NCBI GenBank assembly: GCA_015064555.1
Contig: SVRZ01000017.1
Span: 1-50,731, forward strand
Length of the DNA stretch: 50,731 bases
From: Oscillospiraceae bacterium
Lineage (GTDB): Bacteria; Bacillota; Clostridia; Oscillospirales; CAG-272
Direction: 5' to 3'
Shown here: positions 33,448 to 43,800 of the stretch, piece after piece
Numbering within the stretch: position 1 is the first letter of the stretch
Layout: every line of letters begins with the position of its first letter
Notes under the pieces: model-generated
Databases searched by the model: none
What the model saw: the letters and a program-made list of their open reading frames with translations, nothing else
Told to the model about the DNA's origin: nothing
Made by a program: the position numbers and the translations under genes

Positions 33448-35508
33448 ATGAAAGTCCTGTTGCTTACCGATAAAATGGATATAGGCGGTGCCGAAACGCA
33501 TATTGCGACACTTGCCATAGGATTACGCGCCAAAGGAAATGAAATCACACTAATATCCGCAGGCGGTGTATATATAAACGATCTTTTGAAAAAAAATATT
33601 CGCTGCATTACAGCGCCCACGGACAGGAGGACTCCTTCCGCAATTAAAGCGGCGGTAAAAATAATAGCACGCGAGATGAAGAAATGCGACATTGTACACG
33701 CTCACACAAGGTTTACCGCCTTTCTGGCAAAGCGGATAAGAGGAAAACGTCAATTTCCTCCTATAGTAACAACCGCGCACTTGAATTTCAAGCTTTTCCC
33801 ATTTGGCCCGCTCGCCTTCTGGGGGGATGAAACGCTCGCCGTGAGCAAGGATATAGCCGCATATCTGGAAAAGAATTACCGAGGGCGCACAGGACGCATA
33901 AGTCTTACCAGGAATGCTATAGACACAACCGTATTCCGCCCTGCAGATAAAAGCAAGCCTCTCATACTTCACACCTCAAGAATCGACACAGGACGCGCCG
34001 CGACGGCATTCATGCTGGTCGATATAGCACCACTTATTTTCGAATCCGATAGCAGCTGGAGAATCGTTATAGTAGGTGACGGAAACGAGTATCAGCGTCT
34101 TGCCGCACGTGCGCGGGAGGTCAACCGTATGCTGGGGTGTGAAATGATAGTTCTCACAGGTGCAAGATGCGATATCCCTTCGGTGCTCGCTCACGGATCA
34201 ATATTCGTCGGTGTCAGCCGCTCTGCGCTCGAGGGAATGGCATGCGGACTGCCTACAGTCATATGCGGTGACGAAGGCTACGGCGGCATCCTGACCGCCG
34301 ATAAGCTCCCCTCTCTTATAGATACAAACTTCTGCGCCAGGGGCTCAGGTCAACCGAAAAGATCGGCTCTTGCGCGCGACATCATTCGCCTGATGAGAAG
34401 CCCCGAACAAAGAGAGGAGCTGGGGGCTCTTTCAAGACAGATCATAGAGCAAAGCTACAACGTAAAGTCTATGACGGAAGATGCCGATCAATGCTACAAA
34501 AGGTTGGTAAAAAAGCCTTCGGTCTGCCTGCTTGGTTTTTTCGGATACGGAAATATGGGGGATGAGGAATCGCTGAACTCTGCAATAATGGCTCTTAAGG
34601 CGCGTGGAATTGACGAAATATCCGTTCTTACTGCCGGCAACGTGGCGGAGCGTAGTGAGAAATTCGGGGTAAAATGCTTTGATAGAATGGATCCGTCCGA
34701 TATAAAGAGGGCTGTCTGCAATTCTGATAGCTTCATTCTTTGCGGCGGAAATCTATTACAGAATAAGACATCCACGCGCTCGCTCCTATACTATGAGCGC
34801 ATATTGAATTATGCCTATAAACGCGGCGCGGCAATATATATGCTCTCAAGCGGATTCGGAGAGGTATCAGGGGCATTCGGCAAGGAGCTTTTAAAACGGA
34901 GCATAGAGCGCGCTTCCTTTTGCGGATGCAGGACGTCCTATGACCTTTCACTCGCGCGGAAATTCAACCGCAACTCGCATTTTATGCCCGATCTGTGTTT
35001 CCTTCTCTCGGAATCTGTGCGTGAGTGCGCGGAGAAGCCCTGCTTCGCCTGGATAATTTCCGCAGAGCAAAAGATCTCGCCGCAAGAAATAAAGCTTATT
35101 GCAGAAAGGAGAGGTCTTTCCCCGATATGCGTAATACTTTATAAGGATAAGGATATATCCGCCGTGAGCGGACTTTCCGCAATTGATATGGAATACCGCA
35201 TTCCGAAAAACCGCGACGAGCTCGCCGAAATACTTTCGCATTGCGCATTTTCGGTAAGCGAAAGATTACACGGTGCAATACTCTCGCTTCTTTCTCACAC
35301 ACCCTCTTATTTATGCTGTGATAGCAGTAAATGCGCCGCACTGACTAACGAAATAGAATCAAGATACAATACCGATAAATTAGTCATAAAATATGCACCG
35401 GACTCAGTCATTGCAAAAAAAGAAATCGGAGCAAAAAACTCCGATTTCAATTATGTATTATCCGATCTCAAAGGGCTTGTGAAAAACGCCTTTGAAACTA
35501 TTTTTTAG
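33448..35508 (+). CDS. GT4 glycosyltransferase fused to CsaB-like polysaccharide pyruvyltransferase
   Basis: A 686-residue two-domain protein. Residues 1-350 are a GT4-type glycosyltransferase (MDIGGAETHIATLA near 10-23; HGSIFVGVSRSALEGMACGLPTVI near 250-273). From about residue 354 a pyruvyltransferase domain begins with LGFFGYGNMGDEESLNSAI and continues with ILCGGNLLQ and VSERLHGAILSLLSHTPS. CsaB adds ketal pyruvate to a secondary cell-wall polymer that anchors S-layer or SLH proteins. Here a sugar transfer and its pyruvylation are linked in one chain. AGGGAG lies before the ATG. The stop overlaps that of the convergent coiled-coil gene. Confidence 0.88.
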   Translation: MKVLLLTDKMDIGGAETHIATLAIGLRAKGNEITLISAGGVYINDLLKKNIRCITAPTDRRTPSAIKAAVKIIAREMKKCDIVHAHTRFTAFLAKRIRGKRQFPPIVTTAHLNFKLFPFGPLAFWGDETLAVSKDIAAYLEKNYRGRTGRISLTRNAIDTTVFRPADKSKPLILHTSRIDTGRAATAFMLVDIAPLIFESDSSWRIVIVGDGNEYQRLAARAREVNRMLGCEMIVLTGARCDIPSVLAHGSIFVGVSRSALEGMACGLPTVICGDEGYGGILTADKLPSLIDTNFCARGSGQPKRSALARDIIRLMRSPEQREELGALSRQIIEQSYNVKSMTEDADQCYKRLVKKPSVCLLGFFGYGNMGDEESLNSAIMALKARGIDEISVLTAGNVAERSEKFGVKCFDRMDPSDIKRAVCNSDSFILCGGNLLQNKTSTRSLLYYERILNYAYKRGAAIYMLSSGFGEVSGAFGKELLKRSIERASFCGCRTSYDLSLARKFNRNSHFMPDLCFLLSESVRECAEKPCFAWIISAEQKISPQEIKLIAERRGLSPICVILYKDKDISAVSGLSAIDMEYRIPKNRDELAEILSHCAFSVSERLHGAILSLLSHTPSYLCCDSSKCAALTNEIESRYNTDKLVIKYAPDSVIAKKEIGAKNSDFNYVLSDLKGLVKNAFETIF

Positions 35509-37838
35509 TTTTGCTCGCTTTTTGCCTCTTCGGTGGCATTGATAACAGCCTCTGCCTCAGCGATGAGCTGCTGATCGAGAATCTCCGGAACAACAGGCTC
35601 CTCAACTACCTCGGCAACTTCCTCAGCAACAGGCTCCTCAACTACCTCGGCAACCTCCTCGGCAACGGGCTCCTCAACTACCTCGGCAACTTCCTCGGCA
35701 ACGGGCTCCTCAACTACCTCGGCAACTTCCTCAGCAACGGGCTCCTCAACTACCTCGGCAACTTCCTCGGCAACAGGCTCCTCAACTACCTCGGCAACCT
35801 CCTCGGCAACGGGCTCCTCAACTACCTCGGCAACCTCCTCGGCAACAGGCTCCTCAACTACCTCGGCAACTTCCTCGACAACGGGCTCCTCAACTACCTC
35901 GGCAACCTCCTCGGCAACAGGCTCCTCAACTACCTCGGCAACTTCCTTGGCAACAGGAGTCTCCTCATTCACAGCAAGAACCTCTATAACCTCATCGGTC
36001 ACAGGCTGCTCAGCAACAGTTTCTTCTACTACTGCCTCAGCAGTTTCCTCTACCTTGGGTGTAGCCTTCTTTGCGCGCTTGGTCTTACCAACAGATCTCT
36101 GCTCCTTAAGTGCTTCTCTTGCTTCCTCGAGAGTAGCTCTCTGAAGCTCTGCGGTTTCCTGCTGACGATCGTTTGCAGCCTTCTGATCTCTGAGAACCTG
36201 ACGCTGAGAAACGAGTATATCTCTCTGGATCTCTGCAACCGCCTTCTGCTTCTCTACTATATCAAGATGAGCATCAACCTGCTTTGCGTTCTCCATAAGT
36301 ATGTTCTGCTGAGAACCTACTATGCGCTTCTGCTCCTGGAGAAGCTCTCTCATATTCTCATCGATAGAGGTCTGAGTTTCAACAAGGTTGGTCTGAGAAT
36401 CTGCAGTCTCACCCTGAGCCGCAACAATAGCCTGATGCTTCTCAAGAACCATTCTCTGAGCCTCGCTGATAGCGAACTGCTCCTCTGCAAGTGCAAGCTG
36501 GTCGGTGTTGATAACACGCTGGCTGACCTGAATACCCTGCTGCTCGCGGAGAGTATGACGCTGCATATCATTGGTCTGGCGCTGAAGCTCAACAACCTCC
36601 TGGCTTCTCGCATCCATCTGCGAGTATGCTGCGCTTACGGTTGCAAGCTCGGTATTAAGCTCGTTAACAGCAGCTACGATAGCATTAAGCTTCTCAAGAA
36701 GGACCTTCTCGTTCTCAGAGATGGTGGTCTGAAGCTCTGCGATCTCGAGTCCTGCGCTGGTGGTAACAGCGGTAGGCGCTCCGGGTGCTGTAAGATTTAC
36801 GGGGATGTTGGGAACGTATTCCTCGAAATATGCCTCTATTCTGCGCTCGAGAGACGAAGCAAGCTTATCCATAGCCTGACCTACAACCTTCTCAACCTGA
36901 GCAGAGATATCGATGGAGATAGGTGCTATCTTGGGAGCGCGCTCCTGATACTGGGGAGCATTGAACTGTGCTACCGCACCGTACTGAGCGGGTGCGCCAA
37001 GCTGAGTGGTAGCAGCATACTGATTAGCACCGTACTGAGGTGCGGGAGCAGCATACTGAGGATAGTAAGGCGGCATATACTGAGGCATTGCGTACTGGGG
37101 AGGCATATACTGGGGAGCCGCATAATGATTGGTTACGTACTGGGGAGCGGACGAGGGCGCAGGCGCGGGCTTGGGTGCTTCAACACGAACCGCTCTGGGT
37201 GCCTCAACCTTGGGCTCGGGCTTGGGCTCGGGCTTGGGCTCTTCCTTAACAGGCTCCTCCTTGACAGGCTCTTCCTTAACCTCTTCGATCTCCTCTGCGG
37301 GATGGGGCTCTACTCTGCCTGTAGCATTGAGAACCTCTGCCTCCTCCTTCTCCTCGAGGGTTGCATCCTCGGGAAGCTCAGGAAGCTCAAGTGAGATGCC
37401 CTTCTTATCAAGGCTTGCGTCTACCTTAGCCTTCTGTGCCTCGATAGCTCTCTTGCTATCCGCATACTTCTTAGACCAAACTCCTGCAGCCTTGGGATCC
37501 ATAATTTCAAGCTGTGTAAGAAGCTTGTTCCAATCAGCATCGAAAAGCTCCAACAAAGCATTCATTCTGCCGAAGACCTCGGTGGTATCGGCAAATCTGT
37601 TATCATAGCTTGCCTGTGCAGCGTGATAAGCGCTCTCGGACTTACTGTCGCCCTTCTTATCTGCTTTAGCCTTTGCCATATCCAACTGGTCCTTGGTCTT
37701 TACGAGAGCCTTTACTTCGCTGGCATAGTCAGCGAGCGCTCCCTTTATCTTGGACTCATGGTCCGCGATCCTTGCCTTTATGGCTTCGTTTGCCTCGCAC
37801 TGCTCAATTGCAAGGCCGTTTTTCATTTCGTTGCTCAT
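35505..37838 (-). CDS. Large coiled-coil protein with 12-residue tandem repeats
   Basis: A 777-residue cytoplasmic protein without signal or membrane segment. Residues 1-160 are charged and helical. About 165-225 is Glu/Lys/Pro-rich. About 225-310 is a Pro/Gln/Tyr-rich linker (PQYMPPQYAMPQYMPPYYP). About 365-600 is a long coiled coil with heptad-like Gln/Glu residues. A basic patch KTKRAKKATPK follows, then ten copies of the acidic unit VEEPVAEEVAEV. The tail is EILDQQLIAEAEAVINATEE. A structural or scaffold role is suggested, but I know of no family. Abundant purine-rich codons suggest high expression. Confidence 0.85.
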   Translation of the reverse strand: MSNEMKNGLAIEQCEANEAIKARIADHESKIKGALADYASEVKALVKTKDQLDMAKAKADKKGDSKSESAYHAAQASYDNRFADTTEVFGRMNALLELFDADWNKLLTQLEIMDPKAAGVWSKKYADSKRAIEAQKAKVDASLDKKGISLELPELPEDATLEEKEEAEVLNATGRVEPHPAEEIEEVKEEPVKEEPVKEEPKPEPKPEPKVEAPRAVRVEAPKPAPAPSSAPQYVTNHYAAPQYMPPQYAMPQYMPPYYPQYAAPAPQYGANQYAATTQLGAPAQYGAVAQFNAPQYQERAPKIAPISIDISAQVEKVVGQAMDKLASSLERRIEAYFEEYVPNIPVNLTAPGAPTAVTTSAGLEIAELQTTISENEKVLLEKLNAIVAAVNELNTELATVSAAYSQMDARSQEVVELQRQTNDMQRHTLREQQGIQVSQRVINTDQLALAEEQFAISEAQRMVLEKHQAIVAAQGETADSQTNLVETQTSIDENMRELLQEQKRIVGSQQNILMENAKQVDAHLDIVEKQKAVAEIQRDILVSQRQVLRDQKAANDRQQETAELQRATLEEAREALKEQRSVGKTKRAKKATPKVEETAEAVVEETVAEQPVTDEVIEVLAVNEETPVAKEVAEVVEEPVAEEVAEVVEEPVVEEVAEVVEEPVAEEVAEVVEEPVAEEVAEVVEEPVAEEVAEVVEEPVAEEVAEVVEEPVAEEVAEVVEEPVAEEVAEVVEEPVAEEVAEVVEEPVVPEILDQQLIAEAEAVINATEEAKSEQN
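35590..35950 (-). repeat. 36-base tandem repeat within the coiled-coil gene
   Basis: Ten in-frame units of 36 bases encode VEEPVAEEVAEV with minor changes (one VVEE, one VAKE). Units differ mainly at synonymous positions, so copies have been kept by protein-level constraint while the number may vary by slippage or recombination. Confidence 0.9.
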
Positions 37839-37883
37839 AGGTTCTACCTTCTTTCTAAAGCAAATTTATATTATTACGCATTA

Positions 37884-37912
37884 ATTATAACAAATATTTT
37901 CGCCAAGGTCAA
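37884..37912 (-). promoter_or_regulatory. Promoter of the coiled-coil gene
   Basis: Minus-strand TTGACC (37912-37907) and TATAAT (37889-37884), spacer 17 bases. Confidence 0.75.
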
Positions 37913-38004
37913 TAGATTTTCTAAAAAAATATTAAATTTTGTAAAAAAATATTTTCTTTTGGCGGTACGAAAATCGATACGCTAAGAAAAAGGTCGGCAA
38001 GCGA

Positions 38005-39399
38005 TCAATATTCCGCATTTCCCACCGTTCTGGGATAGGGTATTACGTCACGTATATTGGAGACGCCGGTGAGGTACATAATAATGCGCTCGAAGCCGAG
38101 TCCGAAGCCGGCATGCTTCGTTCCTCCGTACTTACGGAGATTGAGGTACCACCAATAGTCCTCCTCTTTGAGTCCAAGCTCTGCCATTCTTGCGGTGAGA
38201 ATATCGAGTCTTTCCTCACGCTGTGAGCCGCCTATTATCTCTCCGACACCGGGAACAAGAAGGTCCATAGCGGCAACAGTCTTTCCGTCATCGTTAAGAC
38301 GCATATAGAATGCCTTTATATCCTTGGGATAATCTATCAGGAATATCGGCTTCTTGTACACCTGCTCGGTAAGGTATCTTTCGTGCTCGGTCTGAAGGTC
38401 AACGCCCCAGTAAACGGGATACTTGAAGCTCTCCTTCGACTTAAGGAGAACCTCTATCGCCTCGGTATAGGTAACCTTCGCATAATCTGCATTCCTGAGA
38501 GCCGTAAGACGCTCGAGAAGTCCCTTGTCAACAAAGCTGTTGAAGAACTGAAGCTCCGCGGAGCAGTTGTCCATAACGTGATTGATGATATACTTGATCA
38601 TATCCCAGGCGAGCTGCATATCATCGTTAAGATCGGCGAATGCGATCTCGGGCTCGATCATCCAGAACTCTGCCGCATGGCGAGCGGTATTCGAGTTCTC
38701 TGCCCTGAAGGTAGGACCAAAGGTGTAGATGTTACCGAATGCCATAGCATACGTCTCACCCTCGAGCTGACCCGAAACCGTGAGGTTCGTACTCTTACCG
38801 AAGAAATCTTGCGAATAATCTATCTTGCCATCCTCTGTTCTGGGAGGATTTTCGGGATCAATAGTCGTTACTCTGAACATCTCGCCCGCGCCCTCCGCAT
38901 CCGAGCCGGTTATTATCGGCGTGTGAACGTATACGAAGCCTCTTGAATGGAAGAAGGAGTGTATAGCATAAGCGACCTCGCTTCTCACTCTGAATACCGC
39001 CGAGAAGAGATTTGTCCTCGGGCGCAGGTATGCCTGCTCGCGCAGGAACTCAACACTGTGTCTTTTGGGCTGAAGCGGATAATCGGGAGTCGACGTGCCC
39101 TCTATCTCAACGCGCTCCGCCTTGAGCTCAAACGGCTGCTTTGCACCGGGGGTGAGAACTATCTTACCCGTAACCACGAGCGCCGCACCTACGTTCTGCG
39201 AGGCTATCTCGTCATAGTTGTCCACCTTTTCCCTCTCAAATACTACCTGAACACTCTTGAAATACGATCCGTCATTAAGATCGATAAATCCGAAAGCGCG
39301 GGAATCGCGCAGGTTGCGTACCCATCCGCCAACCGTAACGCTCTTGTCGGAAAATGCCTCGGGAGAGGCGTAAATTTCTCTTATAAGCTGTCTTTTCAT
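38005..39399 (-). CDS. asnS: Asparaginyl-tRNA synthetase
   Basis: A 464-residue class II aminoacyl-tRNA synthetase. The N-terminal OB-fold has [23 protein letters not shown] near 22-44. Class II motif 2 is [21 protein letters not shown] and motif 3 is [18 protein letters not shown] 39399 is chosen because GGAG lies seven bases before it; the longer frame upstream has no ribosome binding site. It would charge tRNA-Asn directly, so asparagine need not come from Asp-tRNA-Asn amidation. Confidence 0.94.
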   Translation of the reverse strand: MKRQLIREIYASPEAFSDKSVTVGGWVRNLRDSRAFGFIDLNDGSYFKSVQVVFEREKVDNYDEIASQNVGAALVVTGKIVLTPGAKQPFELKAERVEIEGTSTPDYPLQPKRHSVEFLREQAYLRPRTNLFSAVFRVRSEVAYAIHSFFHSRGFVYVHTPIITGSDAEGAGEMFRVTTIDPENPPRTEDGKIDYSQDFFGKSTNLTVSGQLEGETYAMAFGNIYTFGPTFRAENSNTARHAAEFWMIEPEIAFADLNDDMQLAWDMIKYIINHVMDNCSAELQFFNSFVDKGLLERLTALRNADYAKVTYTEAIEVLLKSKESFKYPVYWGVDLQTEHERYLTEQVYKKPIFLIDYPKDIKAFYMRLNDDGKTVAAMDLLVPGVGEIIGGSQREERLDILTARMAELGLKEEDYWWYLNLRKYGGTKHAGFGLGFERIIMYLTGVSNIRDVIPYPRTVGNAEY

Positions 39400-39436
39400 C
39401 GAACTACTCCGTTTTAAAGATTTTATATGATATAAC

Positions 39437-39465
39437 AGTATAACACACCGGCGGATATTTTTCAA
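39437..39465 (-). promoter_or_regulatory. Promoter of asnS
   Basis: Minus-strand TTGAAA (39465-39460) and TATACT (39442-39437), spacer 17 bases. Confidence 0.7.
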
Positions 39466-39957
39466 TGCTTTTTATAAATTTCTTGAAAATATTTTACAAC
39501 ACCCCGACAAGATGAATTATCTGCAAAAGCATCGGACCGTAAACCGAAAACAAGCGATTTTAACGAAATCACCGCGCCACTTTTTAAAGAGGACGCTGAG
39601 CCGAAGAGAGCGGCAGGCAAAGCAAAAATCGGCAAATATGCAAAGTCTTGTTGGCATTTCCAATTTTGGGCATTTTTTCAGTTTTCTACCTTATTATTAT
39701 ATACGCGTGAGAGTCGGTGTCGCTCGGATGCTGCGCCGATACGATCCCATTCTTTCTGCCGGAATTATTTCGTGGCAAAAAGAGTTCACCAAACAGCGCA
39801 TTGAGTAAACTTAAGTTGTCAAAATGGCGGTTTTATCAACAAAGAAGAGAGCCGGATGCACAATTGCGATCCGACTCTCTCGATCATCCTTTAGTATATA
39901 TATCGGTATCGGCGAGTATGAATTGCAAAAAACATTTTCATCTCATATACCAATACT
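39466..39957. other. Gene-free stretch upstream of asnS
   Basis: About 490 bases without a convincing gene. The only strong structure is a hairpin near 39846-39880 (AGAGAGCCGGAT facing ATCCGACTCTCT), which may terminate the aldose-epimerase transcript on the minus strand although the T tract is poor. Confidence 0.5.
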
Positions 39958-40890
39958 TCATTCAGATATTTTTGTGATGGCGAATTTTGTTTTAAGTGTT
40001 TTCTTTTCTCCCGCAGGAATAACTATAAGGCCCTTTTGCTCTGCGGGTGCTTCGAGGTGGAAACAATCTATAGCGCAGGTCTGCGGCTCTATTACCACAA
40101 AGTCTGTGCCCGCCTTTTGCCAGAGCATACGGTATTTATAATCCTCAGTGGCTTCATAGGATATGGCGAGTCCTCTCTTTTTGTCTATTACCAGCGAGGT
40201 GCTGCCAAGCGACTCATAGAATGCGCTCAGCGCTCCGTTAGCGAGGGGATAGCCTCCCTCGTTAAGCGCGGTCTCTCGCGCCCTGCCTCCCACGTATTCA
40301 AGTGTCGGAAGATATTTTTCATCTCTTATATGCTCGCGACCAACCTTGACCTGCATATAGCAGTTATCCGCACACGTATCCTCAGCAAACGGAACGTTAA
40401 AGGTCGTATGAAATGCAAGCATAAACGGCATATCCCTTTGAGAAATGTTGTGCACAGTCACAGCTTCAAGAAGGCCCGACTCGTCGAGAGTATACTCGCG
40501 CACAAGTTTAAACTCGTGCGGGAAGGACAAATATTCTCCTGCCTCGGCGCTATACTCAAATCGGACGTAATCATCTCTTTTTTCGGCTATTTCAAAACGC
40601 GTCTTGTAGAGTGCGCCGTGAATGTGGCAACCGGTCGAAGGCTCGTTTACAGGAAATCTGTATGTTGCTCCACGGAATTCAAACTCACCGCCACGAATTC
40701 TGTTTGGCGGAAAAAGTATCGGGTTGCCGAGGAGGTACACTTCTCTTAAGAGGTGCTCCTCGTCTTTCGGAATTCTGAATATCTCAGAGCCTGTGGGTAT
40801 GTGGAAAAGCCTGTAGCAATTACCGCCCATATCCGAGCGAAACTCAGCACGGTATCCACCCGAACACAAAGTAACGTCTGTTTTTATCAT
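39958..40890 (-). CDS. Aldose 1-epimerase-like protein
   Basis: A 310-residue beta-sandwich sugar mutarotase-fold protein. The likely catalytic histidine region is GCHIHGALY near 88-96, with a second histidine in FMLAFHTTFNVPF near 155-167 and a glutamate in VVIEPQTCAIDCFH near 265-278. It would interconvert anomers of a hexose. It overlaps the end of the DUF5107-TPR gene (ATGA overlap of four bases), so it is translationally coupled to it. Confidence 0.82.
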   Translation of the reverse strand: MIKTDVTLCSGGYRAEFRSDMGGNCYRLFHIPTGSEIFRIPKDEEHLLREVYLLGNPILFPPNRIRGGEFEFRGATYRFPVNEPSTGCHIHGALYKTRFEIAEKRDDYVRFEYSAEAGEYLSFPHEFKLVREYTLDESGLLEAVTVHNISQRDMPFMLAFHTTFNVPFAEDTCADNCYMQVKVGREHIRDEKYLPTLEYVGGRARETALNEGGYPLANGALSAFYESLGSTSLVIDKKRGLAISYEATEDYKYRMLWQKAGTDFVVIEPQTCAIDCFHLEAPAEQKGLIVIPAGEKKTLKTKFAITKISE

Positions 40891-43800
40891 TTTACTATCT
40901 CACCGAAAAGATATGCGTGGAAGTCCGCGCTATCGGATGCAAGAACTGCATCAATAGAGCTTTTTGCCGCGGCCTTATCACCGCTCGCGAGCTTTCCGTA
41001 AGCCATAAGCAGATTACCCTGAAGAGTATGAGCCTTTACTATATCATATCCGAAAGGAGGATATGCCGGAGCACCTACTCCGTAGTAATCGTTGACGTCC
41101 GCACGCTCGATCTTGCCGCTGCCCATATCGACAAGCGCCGCCGCCAGAGATGCGGCACGGTCGCCCTTTCCTGCAAGGCGAAGTGCCTCGCACTGGAAGT
41201 AGGTATGAACGGTAGGTGCGCCCTTGGTGGTATCCGCAAGAGCGATATATTCGGCATATTCAGCCTCGTTTCCGAGTGCCTTAGCGCACTTTGCTATCAT
41301 AAGATAAAGCGGTGCATCGTTCACGAAGTAGTTCTTTTCTTCACCGTAATTCTCGGGGAAGGTAAGACCTGCAATAAATTCCTTCGATGCGGCGGAATAG
41401 TCGCCCTTCTTGTAAAGCTCACATCCTATCAGGAACTGAAGCCACGCGTGATGCGCGGTAAGATTTCCCTCTCCGCCCTCATAAGTGTGGAATCTGTGAT
41501 TTTTGAGTATCTCTCTTGCCGCCTCATATTCTCCGGCAACCGTCTTGAGTATAGAATAGTTAAGTGTGCAATCGTCACGCTTAGCGGCAAGATCGGCATG
41601 CTTTTCAAAGAATGCTATTCTCTCGGAAAGGGAGAGATTGAGGCTCTTATACATCTGAGAAAGCTCGTAGAATATACGGTCGCTCTCGGGTGCAAGCACA
41701 AGCGCGTGCTCAAGCAGGCGTCTTGCCTCCTCGGGACGTCCGAGATGATCGAAAAGACCGAGAGAAAGGTTACGGTATGCGGGCGCAAACTCGATAGCGG
41801 ATACCGTCTTCTGCCACTCTGCGCAAGCATCCTCGTAACGCTCAAAGTTGTAGTAAATGCATCCGAGATAATAGGATGCCATAGGAGAAGCACACTCGCG
41901 AAGAGGGGTGATGCTTTCCTTTCTCGAGGGGAACTCGCATTGCCAGGGGCAAGCATCGGCAAGCTTCACGTATGCATTCTTCTCCTCCTCGTTGCCGAGA
42001 AGTCCCTCAACGTATGCGAGGTAGTAGAACTTCATAGCGCCGTCCTTAGCACCGAGAAGAACAGCCCGGGCGCGTTCAAGCAGACCAAACTGCATAAGCT
42101 CGTTTGCAAAATAGATAGCATTCTTTTCGGTATCAAGTCCGCCGAAGAACAGAGGATCGAGAGCACTTATCTCAGCCTCGATATTTTCGTTGCAAAGAAG
42201 TATACCCTTTATATATCTTCCCCATACGTGGTTCTGATTGGTTTCAAGCGAAAGGTCGAGGAACTCAAGTGCCGCCTTGCGGTTTCCGCGAAGCATATCT
42301 ATCTTTGCAAGCAGATAGTATCCCGCACTTCTCTGAGGATACGACCAGATTGCAAGATAAGCATCGTCATATGCCTCCTTCAGCTCTCCCTTGTAGAAAT
42401 GAGCAAGAGCTCTCGAATAATAAGGCTCGGTATCGTAAGGGTTGAAGTTTCTTATAGTCTGACGCTTGATAGCGCGCGTGAAGTAATCTATAGCCTTGTC
42501 GAAATCACCGCGTGTGAGGTGGTATTCGCCCATAGCCTTGTTACAGCGGATATCGCCGGGATCTCTCTTAAGTCCTTCGAGGAAGTAGTCCTCGGGCTTA
42601 TACGCAAAGTGCTTGTACTGAACGAGATGCGCACCGTTGAGATAGAGCTCCTCAACAGTTCCGATATCCTCGGGACGTGCCGCAGGGAGTCTAGGAGAAA
42701 CAAATTCCTTGTTTCCGCGCACGTGCTCACGGTAGGACACTATCTCGCATCCACACGCATCGGTCACCTTTATCTCGGAAATTCCCGAAAGCCTGATCTC
42801 AACATTCTCGGTGTATGCGTTCTCAGGGCATATATCAACCACCTTTTCGAACACAACACCGCTCTCGTCGCTTACCGTAACCTTGCATCCTTTTCTCTTT
42901 GAGGTCGAGTAAACGCCTACGAAGAAGCCGTTTTCGGTCTTCTCAAGATTGCAGGCAGCCTCGCGGTTCGCCGCCTTGGTCTCGCCTATCGCCTTTACGG
43001 GATACCAATACTGCTCAAAGGTCTTGGTCTCATAGGGAGCGATCCATGTGAAGTCGGGCTGATTATCGGTATAGCAGCCTGTCATAAGCTCTACGTATCT
43101 CGAGCCGTCGTCGGTAAGGTTATCGCACCACTTTGCACCGAACTTGCTGTCACCCCACGTCCAGAGCTTCTTTCCGGGAGCTACGTGATGGTTGGCAACG
43201 GTAACGACGCCGCACTGTCTGCCTCTGTCGTATCCGCTTACGAACTCAGCCTCAGACTGGCCTTTCGATATAAGGAACGAGCAGGGTACCTTAACCGCGG
43301 GGAAGGAATGTATATCTGTTCCGTCACCGTAATCAAATGGACGGGCGGTCTTGTATATTCCCTTTGCCACAGGCCATTCAAGTATCGCGCGCCTGTCGTG
43401 ATCGTTCACGCACTCAACGTCCGGAGGGAATACTATATCGTAATCTTCATTTACCTCTACTGCAAGGTTTGCCCACCACATAAACGGATGGGGCTCGGAG
43501 GTTCCGTTATATACCGTTATCTCAGCCTTTACATAAGAGTGATCGTCATCAACACTAACCTTAACCATTCCCTTCATATTGTGGAAATAGTCAATTTCGC
43601 CCATATATGCAAACTTTTCTTTGCCTTTTTCGCCAATTTCAACATCAACAGGCATAAAAGTAGTAGGTCTATGGTGCTGAGGCCAGTTGAACTCTATACC
43701 ACCCGAAACCCAAGGTCCCGCAAGTCCTACCATAGCAGGCTTAATAACCTTATTATAGTAGATGAAGTCGTAATCCGAGGTCTTGTCATAAGCACGGTTG

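Noticed and set aside
35511-37394. Long plus-strand open frame over the coiled-coil gene
   Set aside because: It is the antisense of the repetitive minus-strand gene. Its LNYLGN-type repeats merely mirror the 36-base repeat, and it lacks a ribosome binding site.
39512-39808. 98-residue open frame in the gene-free stretch
   Set aside because: Composition is unlike the neighbours, there is no ribosome binding site and no recognisable domain.
40917-42902. Long plus-strand open frame over DUF5107 copy 1
   Set aside because: Antisense shadow of a gene with clear motifs. Codon use is unlike the neighbours and there is no start signal.
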